DNA from: UBA1738 sp045658645
GTDB taxonomy: Bacteria; Bacillota; Clostridia; UBA1381
Direction of reading: 5' to 3'
NCBI GenBank assembly: GCA_045658645.1
Contig: JAZOVJ010000053.1
Span: forward strand, 1 to 23,526
Length of the DNA: 23,526 nt
Shown here: positions 17,520-23,526 of the stretch, one piece after another
Numbering within the stretch: position 1 is the stretch's first letter
Layout of the letters: each line of letters starts with the position of its first letter
Position numbers and translations under genes: made by a program
The notes under the pieces: generated by a model
The model's input: the letters and a program-made list of their open reading frames with translations, nothing else
The model's database searches: none
What the model was told of the DNA's origin: nothing

Positions 17520-17930
17520 GCTTGCAAAAATTCCGCATCTCACCATTTTTCGCTACTCGGAGTACCAATGTACGCCGTCGTAGCTCAAAACGGTAATCTG
17601 CGAAACTTTATCTGCGCCGAAGAGGCTTATAAAAAATTCGCATCACACCGATTTTTCTATCGGGGAAATCAATGTACGCCGTCGTAGCTCAAAACGGCAA
17701 TCTGCGAAATTTTATCTGCGCCGAAGAGGCTTATAAAAAATTCGCATCACACCGATTTCTCTATCGGGGAAATCAATGTACGCCGTCGTAGCTCAAAACG
17801 GCAACCTGCGAAATTTTATCTGCGCAGAAGAGGCTTATAAAAATTCGCATCACACCGATTTTTCTATCGGGGAAATCAATGTACACTGTCGTAGCGAAAA
17901 TGGTAATTTACGAAATTTTATCAAAGCCCA
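17520..17930 (+). repeat. Array of four ~104-bp structured tandem repeats between kdgK and kduD
   Basis: Copy 1 is 17520-17624, copy 2 is 17625-17728, copy 3 is 17729-17832, and copy 4 is 17833-about 17930. Copies 2 and 3 are nearly identical, while 1 and 4 are diverged at the outer edges. Each unit contains a CCGAT/ATCGG hairpin (replaced in copy 1 by TACTC-G-GAGTA) and a GCCGT/ACGGC hairpin. A longer stem forms across unit borders between TGCGAAATTTTAT and ATAAAAAATTCGCA. No start-plus-ribosome-site ORF is supported. The array fills the 0.4 kb gap inside an otherwise compact gene run, so it is probably transcribed. It could be mRNA-stabilising or processing structure, or a dispersed chromosomal repeat family. 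Confidence 0.85.
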
Positions 17931-17957
17931 GAATATATGAAAAAGAGGAATGAGATT

Positions 17958-18746
17958 ATGTTTAATTTAAACGGTAAAGTAGCACTTGTTACAGGTGCAT
18001 CATATGGTATCGGTTTTGCTATTGCAAAGGGACTTGCAAATGCAGGTGCAAAAATTGTATTTAACGATATTAATGAGGACTTTTTGAATAAAGGTCTTGA
18101 AAATTACAAGGCAGAAGGAATTGATGCGAAAGGTTATATCTGTGACGTAACTGACGAAGATGCCGTAAACGCAATGGTAAAGGACATTGAAGAAACCGTT
18201 GGCGTTATCGACATTCTTGTAAACAACGCAGGTATCATCAAGAGAATTCCAATGCACGAAATGAGCGCGGCAGAATTCAGACAGGTAATAGATGTTGACC
18301 TAAATGCTCCGTTTATCTGCTCAAAGGCAGTTATCCCGTCAATGATTAAAAAAGGCGGCGGAAAGATTATCAACATCTGCTCAATGATGTCAGAGCTTGG
18401 TAGAGAAACAGTATCTGCTTATGCTGCAGCAAAAGGCGGACTTAAGATGCTTACAAGAAACATCTGTTCTGAGTACGGTGAATTCAACATTCAGTGTAAC
18501 GGTATAGGTCCTGGATATATTGCAACACCGCAGACTGCACCGCTAAGACAGCCACAGGAGGACGGCTCAAAGCATCCGTTCGATTCGTTTATCTGTGCAA
18601 AAACTCCTGCAGGAAGATGGCTTGATCCTGAAGAATTGGTAGGACCTGCCGTATTTTTAGCATCTTCAGCATCAGATGCAGTTAACGGACACATTCTTTA
18701 TGTAGACGGCGGAATCTTGGCATATATCGGAAAACAGCCTAAATAA
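17958..18746 (+). CDS. kduD: 2-dehydro-3-deoxy-D-gluconate 5-dehydrogenase (KduD), SDR family
   Basis: I chose the ATG at 17958 (262 residues) because AAGAGGA lies 8 bases upstream and the product then begins MFNLNGKVALVTG, as KduD proteins do; an ATG at 17937 adds seven residues without a good site. It is a classical short-chain dehydrogenase: TGASYGIG (12-19) for NAD binding, NNAG (89-92), the Ser pair near 142-145, and YAAAK with Tyr155 and Lys159. KduD reduces 2,5-diketo-3-deoxygluconate to KDG, the step between KduI and KdgK. A related SDR such as gluconate 5-dehydrogenase is the main alternative, but the presence of kduI favours KduD. Confidence 0.9.
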   Translation: MFNLNGKVALVTGASYGIGFAIAKGLANAGAKIVFNDINEDFLNKGLENYKAEGIDAKGYICDVTDEDAVNAMVKDIEETVGVIDILVNNAGIIKRIPMHEMSAAEFRQVIDVDLNAPFICSKAVIPSMIKKGGGKIINICSMMSELGRETVSAYAAAKGGLKMLTRNICSEYGEFNIQCNGIGPGYIATPQTAPLRQPQEDGSKHPFDSFICAKTPAGRWLDPEELVGPAVFLASSASDAVNGHILYVDGGILAYIGKQPK

Positions 18747-18765
18747 CACAATACGAGGGATTCAT

Positions 18766-21462
18766 ATGAACTTTAAGGAAATCGAAAAGAAATATCGTCC
18801 CATTCCGTTCTGGAGCTGGAATGAAAAACTTGATACAGAGGAAACCATAGAGCAGGTACATAAGATGGACGATGTTGGCATCGGCGGATTCTTTATGCAT
18901 GCCCGTGGCGGTCTTGCGACCCAATATATGGGCGAAGAGTGGTTTGACAACATAGAAGCAGCCGTAAAAGCCGGAGAAGAAACAGGAATGAGCGCCTGGG
19001 CATACGATGAAAACGGATGGCCAAGCGGTTTTGGTAACGGTTATGTAAACGGTAAGGGCATAGAATATCAACAAAAGTATCTTCGTATGAAGGATACTGA
19101 GCCTGACGAAAATGTTATCGCAAAATGTGGTGAGCATTGGTTCTGCTTTGACGTGAACCCGTTCTATGTTGACGTGCTTGACAAGAAGGTTATATCAGAA
19201 TTCATTGATTATGCATATAAGCCATACTATGAAAAATACCAAAATCGTATTGAGGGATTTTTCACTGACGAGCCGCAGATATCAAGAATCGGTATCCCAT
19301 GGAGTTTTGTATATGATGAGGAATACCTAAAACGCTATGGTGAGAATATAAATGAGCATTTGGAAGAACTGTTCTTGCCAAAGGGTGACTATAAAAATAC
19401 CAGAGTAAAGTTCTGGAAAATGGTTACAGAGCTTTTCTCAGAAAATATCAAGCAGATTTATGACAAGTGTAATGAATGGGGACTTAAGCTGACAGGGCAT
19501 CTTGTCCTTGAAGAAAATCTTCTGATTCAGCTTACGGCAAACGGTGCTTGTATGCCGCACTATGAATATATGCATATTCCGGGTATGGACTGGTTGGGCA
19601 GAAATCTTTATGACTGTCTGACGCCGATGCAGGTTTCCTCCGTTTGCGACCAGCTTGGAATAAAACAAATCCTGTCCGAAACATTTGCGCTTTGCGGACA
19701 CAACGTAAGCTTTGCGGAGCTTAAGGGAATATATGAATGGCAGATGGCACACGGCATAAATCTTCTTTGCCAGCATCTTGAAGGCTATTCATTACGCGGA
19801 ATAAGAAAGCGTGACTATCCGCCTGCTATGTACTGCCAACAGCCTTGGTGGAGCGAATACAAGGGATTTGTTGACGCCTTGTCCAGAGAGAGCAAGGTGC
19901 TTTGTGACAGTAAAAAAAGTGCTGACATTCTGGTTCTCCATCCACAGACAACCGCATGGAGTTTGTATGACGGGAAACCTACAGAAAGCACAAAATATGA
20001 AGAAATAGAAAATCTTAACAATGAGCTGTTATCCATAATGAAGACTTTGGAACAAAAGCACATTATGTACCACCTTGGCGATGAAATCATTATGGAACGT
20101 CACGCCAAAGTGGAAAACGGCAAAATTGTTATTGGTGAGCAAAGCTATTCTTATGTGATTGATTCTGCGTGCCGGATACTTTTGGAAAATACAGAAAAAT
20201 TGCTTGAAGAATTTAAGGCTCAGGGCGGTAAAATCATAACCGCAGAGGAGCTTTCACCAAATGATGTTTGTGATAACGGTGAAATTACATACGTAAAAAG
20301 AAGTAATGATGAATATACCGTTCATTATTTTGTGAATACATCTGCAGACAGAAAAACTGCAGGAATAAATGTATACGGCAAAAAGCTTGACATTTACTCA
20401 GGCGAGCTTGAAGATTTTGACAAGGATTACGAGTTCGAGCCGTGGGGAAGCCTTATGGTAATAGAGGACAAAACCCAACCGGAAGAAAAGAAAAAGCAGA
20501 ACATCGTAAAGCTTGGCGGTGAATTTGAAATCGCAAAGCCGGTACAAAATGCAATTACGTTAGACCATTGTGATTATTATTTTGACGGCGAGCTTCAGGA
20601 AGAAAACGGATATGTTTTAAACATTGCCGAAAGAGCAAATGCCCTTGAAAAGCCCGTAAAAATCCATCAGGATTACCACATAAAGATGAATTATGTTCCG
20701 GAAGAACTGTTTATGGTATGTGAAACACCTGACATTTTTGAAATAAAGATAAATGGTCAGAGCATTGATAAAACAATCTGTGGCTGGTACATAGATAAGA
20801 GCTTTAAAAAGCTTGAAGTTTCAAAGTATTTAAAGGTTGGAGAGAACACAATTTCCTTTGATTGCGACTTTAAACAGTGCGATGAGTTCTATGAAAACCG
20901 AAGAAAAGGGTTCATATTCGAAAGCGAAAAGAACAAGCTTGTTTATGATATGGAAATTGAGGCAATTTATCTTCTCGGCGATTTCACCGTTAAAACTGAT
21001 GGCGAGTGGGAAAAGCTTGGCAGAAACGCCGTAAGATATAAAGGAAGCTTTGAAATTGACAAGCCAAAGAAACACGTTAATATCAAAAACATTGAACAGC
21101 AGGGCTATCCGTTCTTTGCGGGCGAAATGACTATATCAGGCGAAATCGAAATTACAGGCGAAAATCCTGTTTTGGAGCTTGATATAAAAGGCATAAACGC
21201 CATAAGAGTAAAGATTGGCGAAACAGAAAGAGTAATGCTTACCGATAACCGCTTACCGCTTAACCGCTTCGGCGTTTCGGGAAAGGAAAAAATCGAGCTT
21301 ACCTTGATAAACAACTTAAGAAATATCTTAGGACCTCATCATTTGGAAGAGGGAGAAAGTTATTTCGTATGCCCATCCACCTTTTTCAAGGAAAAATGTA
21401 TATGGACTCTTGAACCTGAAGCGTGGAATGACGGATACTGCTTTGTAGAAATGGGAATATAA
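18766..21462 (+). CDS. GH106-like glycoside hydrolase, probable alpha-L-rhamnosidase
   Basis: The protein is 898 residues, with GAGGG before the ATG and no signal peptide. The N-terminal part carries PIPFWSWNEKLDTEET, GIGGFFMHARGGL and AWAYDENGWPSG (about 77-88), the signature I associate with GH106 and related unclassified glycosidases. Acidic motifs FFTDEPQ (Glu169) and ILSETFA (Glu305) are good candidates for catalytic or metal-contact residues, though I cannot confirm which. The C-terminal third is beta-sandwich, ending with GH2-like segments. GH106 enzymes release alpha-L-rhamnose from rhamnogalacturonan and glycoconjugates. The L-rhamnose isomerase gene directly downstream supports rhamnose as the product. 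The absence of a signal peptide implies action on imported oligosaccharides. Confidence 0.75.
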   Translation: MNFKEIEKKYRPIPFWSWNEKLDTEETIEQVHKMDDVGIGGFFMHARGGLATQYMGEEWFDNIEAAVKAGEETGMSAWAYDENGWPSGFGNGYVNGKGIEYQQKYLRMKDTEPDENVIAKCGEHWFCFDVNPFYVDVLDKKVISEFIDYAYKPYYEKYQNRIEGFFTDEPQISRIGIPWSFVYDEEYLKRYGENINEHLEELFLPKGDYKNTRVKFWKMVTELFSENIKQIYDKCNEWGLKLTGHLVLEENLLIQLTANGACMPHYEYMHIPGMDWLGRNLYDCLTPMQVSSVCDQLGIKQILSETFALCGHNVSFAELKGIYEWQMAHGINLLCQHLEGYSLRGIRKRDYPPAMYCQQPWWSEYKGFVDALSRESKVLCDSKKSADILVLHPQTTAWSLYDGKPTESTKYEEIENLNNELLSIMKTLEQKHIMYHLGDEIIMERHAKVENGKIVIGEQSYSYVIDSACRILLENTEKLLEEFKAQGGKIITAEELSPNDVCDNGEITYVKRSNDEYTVHYFVNTSADRKTAGINVYGKKLDIYSGELEDFDKDYEFEPWGSLMVIEDKTQPEEKKKQNIVKLGGEFEIAKPVQNAITLDHCDYYFDGELQEENGYVLNIAERANALEKPVKIHQDYHIKMNYVPEELFMVCETPDIFEIKINGQSIDKTICGWYIDKSFKKLEVSKYLKVGENTISFDCDFKQCDEFYENRRKGFIFESEKNKLVYDMEIEAIYLLGDFTVKTDGEWEKLGRNAVRYKGSFEIDKPKKHVNIKNIEQQGYPFFAGEMTISGEIEITGENPVLELDIKGINAIRVKIGETERVMLTDNRLPLNRFGVSGKEKIELTLINNLRNILGPHHLEEGESYFVCPSTFFKEKCIWTLEPEAWNDGYCFVEMGI

Positions 21463-21493
21463 GAAATTTATTAAAGATAATGGAGAATGAATT

Positions 21494-22741
21494 ATGAACA
21501 GATACGAATCAGCAAAAGAAATCTATTCTAAAATTGGTGTAGACACCGATTTGGCTATTGAAAAGCTAAAGAACATTCCTGTATCACTTCACTGCTGGCA
21601 GGGTGATGACGTTAAAGGCTTTGACACTGACGGTCCTCTGACAGGCGGAATTCAGACAACAGGAAACTATATGGGCAGAGCAAGAACACCAGACGAACTT
21701 ATGGCGGATATGGAAAAGGTTATGTCTTTATGCCCTGGTAAGAAAAAGCTTAATGTTCACGCTTGCTATGCAATTTTCGAAGATGGCGAGTTTGCAGACC
21801 GTGACAAGCTTGAACCAAAGCACTTTGCAAAGTGGGTAGAATTTGCAAAAGAAAGAAATATGGGTATTGACTTTAACCCGACATTCTTCTCACACCCAAA
21901 AGTAAAGGACGGACTGACACTTTCAAGCCCTGATGCTGCGACAAGAAAGTTCTGGATTGAGCACGGTAAGGCTTGTATCAGAATTTCACAGTATTTTGCA
22001 GAAGAAACAGGCGTTCCTTGTGTTATGAACATCTGGACAGGTGATGGTTTTAAAGACATTCCTGCTGACAGAATGGGACCAAGAATGAGATATAAGGAGT
22101 CTATCGAAGCAATCCTTGCAGAGCCGTTTGATAAAAACCTTGTTAAGCCTTGTGTTGAATCAAAGGTATTCGGCATCGGTGTTGAAGCATTCACATCAGG
22201 TAGTGCAGAGTTTTCACTAACCTTTGCTGCAACTCACGATGGATGCTTGCCGCTAATGGATAACGGACATTATCATCCAACAGAAGTTGTATCAGATAAG
22301 ATTCCGGCACTTTTATGCTTCTTCCCTGAAATTGCACTTCACATCACAAGACCAATTCGTTGGGATAGTGACCACGTAGTTTTGTTTGATGATGAAACAA
22401 GGGAAATGGCAAAGGAAATCGTAAGATGCGATGCTTTAGAGCGAGTATATATGGCGCTTGACTATTTTGATGCAAGCATCAACAGAATTTCGGCTTGGAC
22501 AATGGGCTTCAGAAACTGGCAGAAAGCACTTCTAAATGCTCTTTGTACTCCGAACGAGCTTTTAACAAAGCTTCAGGACAACAATGAATTAACAGAACTT
22601 CAGGTTGTTCAGGATGAAATGAAGACAATGCCATTCGGCGACATCTGGGACGAATATTGCAGAAGATGCAATGTCAAGGGTGACAGAGAGTGGTTCTGTG
22701 ACGTAAAAGAATATGAAAAAGAGGTCCTATCTCAAAGATAA
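21494..22741 (+). CDS. rhaA: L-rhamnose isomerase
   Basis: The protein is 415 residues, near the family norm of about 420, starting after TGGAGA. It converts L-rhamnose to L-rhamnulose. Recognisable segments are SLHCWQGDDVKGFD, MNIWTGDGFKDIPADR, ESKVFGIGVEAFTSGSAEF, LPLMDNGHYHPTEVVSDK and HITRPIRWDSDHVV. Together these supply the expected metal and substrate ligands: Glu231, Asp256, His283 and the DSDH acidic pair near 291-293. The kinase RhaB and aldolase RhaD are not in the window and must be elsewhere if the pathway is complete. The last codons overlap a hairpin that reads as a terminator on the opposite strand. Confidence 0.93.
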   Translation: MNRYESAKEIYSKIGVDTDLAIEKLKNIPVSLHCWQGDDVKGFDTDGPLTGGIQTTGNYMGRARTPDELMADMEKVMSLCPGKKKLNVHACYAIFEDGEFADRDKLEPKHFAKWVEFAKERNMGIDFNPTFFSHPKVKDGLTLSSPDAATRKFWIEHGKACIRISQYFAEETGVPCVMNIWTGDGFKDIPADRMGPRMRYKESIEAILAEPFDKNLVKPCVESKVFGIGVEAFTSGSAEFSLTFAATHDGCLPLMDNGHYHPTEVVSDKIPALLCFFPEIALHITRPIRWDSDHVVLFDDETREMAKEIVRCDALERVYMALDYFDASINRISAWTMGFRNWQKALLNALCTPNELLTKLQDNNELTELQVVQDEMKTMPFGDIWDEYCRRCNVKGDREWFCDVKEYEKEVLSQR

Positions 22742-22746
22742 GACCT
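22715..22746 (-). terminator. Minus-strand intrinsic terminator overlapping the 3' end of rhaA
   Basis: On the minus strand AGGTCTTATCT, loop TTG, AGATAGGACCT forms an 11-bp stem with one G-U pair and is followed by CTTTTTC. On the + strand the same site has an A-C mismatch and no T-tract, so the orientation is minus. Confidence 0.65.
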
Positions 22747-22943
22747 ACTAATCAGCGAAGGGTAAATGCTACACGTGAAAAGTTCCTCGTTTATTTCAAT
22801 ATGTTTTTAAAAAACTTATATGTGTAGCATTTCCTGATAATTTTAGTAATAGAACCGAAAAAATGATAGCAATATAGTCCTATTATATATGAGTTATTAT
22901 TAAAATGGGGTATAAGACACCTATTTAATAATGAATAACAGTC
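22715..22943 (-). ncRNA. Candidate non-coding minus-strand RNA converging on rhaA
   Basis: A minus-strand promoter (22950-22979) and a minus-strand intrinsic terminator (22715-22746) bracket about 230 bases. The interval has no ribosome site paired with a usable start codon on the minus strand. It contains an 11-bp inverted repeat, AAATGCTACAC (22764-22774) and GTGTAGCATTT (22822-22832), which would fold the 3' half around a 47-base loop. Its last 25 or so bases would be antisense to the end of the rhaA mRNA. It is a prediction from signals alone; no known RNA family is recognised. Confidence 0.35.
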
Positions 22944-22949
22944 ATCACA

Positions 22950-22979
22950 AATATATCATTATTAAATGCCCCTTGTCAA
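22950..22979 (-). promoter_or_regulatory. Putative sigma-A-type promoter, minus strand
   Basis: On the minus strand TTGACA (22979-22974), an 18-base spacer ending TGA, and TATATT (22955-22950) give a consensus -35 and an extended -10. Predicted start is near 22943. A 12-bp inverted repeat, ATTTAATAATGA (22923-22934) and TCATTATTAAAT (22956-22967), overlaps the promoter spacer and early transcript and could be an operator. Confidence 0.45.
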
Positions 22980-23085
22980 GTACCAATTTACATTTTAATG
23001 GCTTTAAGCCCCTACTTTCTCCTTTGTGTATATAAATCGTATTTATGATAGGACAAGTGCAGGAGTTTTAAGGTTTTATTATACT

Positions 23086-23135
23086 GCAGGCTGGAATGAT
23101 ATTATAATATCTTTCCAGCCTGCTACTTTTTTTTA
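23086..23135 (+). terminator. Strong rho-independent terminator, + strand
   Basis: GCAGGCTGGAA (23086-23096) pairs perfectly with TTCCAGCCTGC (23113-23123), and the loop between them is itself AT-rich and partly self-complementary. A run of eight T residues follows within 23127-23134. On the minus strand there is no T-tract, so it terminates + strand transcription, probably readthrough from the rhaA end of the operon. Confidence 0.8.
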
Positions 23136-23246
23136 TTCAGTTATAAAAATCATATCAATCAGACGCCGCTGTATGCCGACCCCTCCGCCCGCACCGGTCA
23201 CAACAACGACCTTATCTTTTAAATCTATTTCAAATGGTAGCTTCAA
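23133..23246 (-). pseudogene. Truncated SDR dehydrogenase gene, 5' end only (uxuB-like)
   Basis: On the minus strand AAAGGA is followed by a TTG start and the residues KLPFEIDLKDKVVVVTGAGG, a textbook SDR N-terminus with the NAD-binding TGAGGGVG. The homology stops after about 25 residues, and the frame ends at 37 residues where it runs into the terminator. SDR-type fructuronate/mannonate oxidoreductases of Clostridia often begin with this LPFxIDLKGKVxVVTGAGG pattern. It is a broken remnant, not a functional enzyme. The immediately upstream remnant resembles mannonate dehydratase, the usual partner gene. Confidence 0.6.
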
Positions 23247-23250
23247 GTTG

Positions 23251-23342
23251 TTATCCTTTCATTTTATCAAGAGTTTCCCAAATGCCTGCAATATACATAG
23301 CACCTAATAATCTGTCATAAAACCCATATAAAGGTGACGGGG
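23251..23342 (-). pseudogene. Remnant of a gene 3' end, probably mannonate dehydratase (uxuA)
   Basis: The minus strand encodes PLYGFYDRLLGAMYIAGIW followed by ETLDKMKG and a TAA stop at 23251-23253, five bases ahead of the SDR remnant's start. From memory, UxuA proteins of this group end with a PGYGLYDRALG...YxxGIWE segment, which this matches. Upstream of about 23342 the frame no longer looks like UxuA and meets stops near 23410-23420, so only the last 30 or so codons survive. The identity rests on a short segment. Confidence 0.5.
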
Positions 23343-23447
23343 AAATCGCCACGACAAGATATGAAATGATGCGAATATTCACCGGAATGCATAATCCCGA
23401 ATTTCTGTGGAAAACTTATCATATATCAAGTGAAAGGATGGATTATT

Positions 23448-23526
23448 ATGGTAGAGCAGGACACAATCAAGCTGCTTCGTGAGTGTGATGCAGGAGTGAA
23501 AATGGGGATTTCGTCAATTGATGACG
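23448..23526 (+). CDS. Partial CDS, helical protein of unknown function (3' end outside window)
   Basis: AAAGGA at 23434-23439 is 8 bases before the ATG at 23448, and 26 codons are visible, beginning MVEQDTIKLLRECDAGVKMG and running on through ISSIDD. The amphipathic helical pattern resembles the N-terminus of small four-helix-bundle proteins (DUF2383-like or ferritin-like) common in Clostridia, which I recall only in outline. It has no evident link to sugar catabolism. An in-frame alternative start is not visible; an ATG at 23438 is out of frame. Confidence 0.55.
   Translation, partial: MVEQDTIKLLRECDAGVKMGISSIDD

Larger units (their letters stand above)
22742..23447. other. Long intergenic region without an intact gene
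   Basis: Apart from the minus-strand promoter, RNA and terminator signals, the + strand terminator and the two gene remnants, 22980-23085 shows nothing beyond AT-rich sequence. No promoter for the gene at 23448 could be identified with confidence. The region reads as a decayed junction between the rhamnogalacturonan gene run and the next locus. Confidence 0.6.

Noticed and set aside
17520..17930. Possible CRISPR array
   Set aside because: The units are about 104 bp and directly adjacent with no variable spacers, and no cas genes are present.
22722..22746. A + strand terminator directly at the end of rhaA
   Set aside because: In the + strand RNA the stem has an A-C mismatch and no T-tract follows, whereas the minus strand has both features intact.
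22764..22832. Inverted repeat as insertion-sequence ends
   Set aside because: The arms are only 69 bases apart with no transposase and no flanking target duplication that I can see; an RNA stem is simpler.
23026..23307. A 93-residue + strand open frame
   Set aside because: It crosses the terminator hairpin and lies opposite the SDR and UxuA-like remnants; no ribosome site or family pattern supports it.

Overview
The window looks like the chromosome of a low-GC, Gram-positive anaerobe of the Clostridia. The grounds are AT-rich third positions, strong AGGAGG-type ribosome sites, all complete genes on the + strand in tightly spaced runs, Gram-positive signal peptides, and surface proteins carrying S-layer homology (SLH) modules. 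SLH proteins beside a rhamnogalacturonan pathway recall pectin-specialist gut Clostridia such as Monoglobus. That placement is inference, not something a marker gene here proves.

Region 1 (1-9034) is a surface cluster. It holds the 3' part of a Pro/Thr-linker protein with two related carbohydrate-binding-like modules, a secreted clan GH-A-type glycoside hydrolase, a secreted protein with C-terminal SLH modules, and a 909-residue secreted protein with N-terminal SLH modules. A long hairpin at 9046-9097 closes the cluster.

Region 2 (9128-22741) is a catabolic gene run. In order it encodes a NodB-like deacetylase, a homologue of the Anabaena sensory rhodopsin transducer (ASRT), a five-bladed beta-propeller glycosidase, a GH36 galactosidase, a DMT-type permease, an unassigned beta-sandwich protein fused in frame to KduI, KDPG aldolase, KDG kinase, a 0.4 kb array of structured tandem repeats, KduD, a GH106-like rhamnosidase and L-rhamnose isomerase. 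Together these point to intracellular breakdown of rhamnogalacturonan oligosaccharides. Glycosidases would release galactose and rhamnose. RhaA isomerises rhamnose. KduI, KduD, KdgK and Eda would carry the unsaturated galacturonate product (5-keto-4-deoxyuronate) to pyruvate and glyceraldehyde 3-phosphate. No lyase, GH105, RhaB/RhaD, ABC transporter or regulator is visible here.

Region 3 (22742-23526) has no intact gene until a partial CDS at 23448. It holds a candidate minus-strand non-coding transcript (promoter near 22950-22979, terminator near 22715-22746), a strong + strand terminator at 23086-23135, and minus-strand remnants that look like the 3' end of uxuA and the 5' end of an SDR-type uxuB. 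That suggests a lost D-glucuronate branch.

The most unusual points are the kduI fusion explained by one missing TA dinucleotide, the repeat array with a compensatory stem change, the ASRT homologue without a rhodopsin, and the candidate antisense RNA at the 3' end of rhaA.
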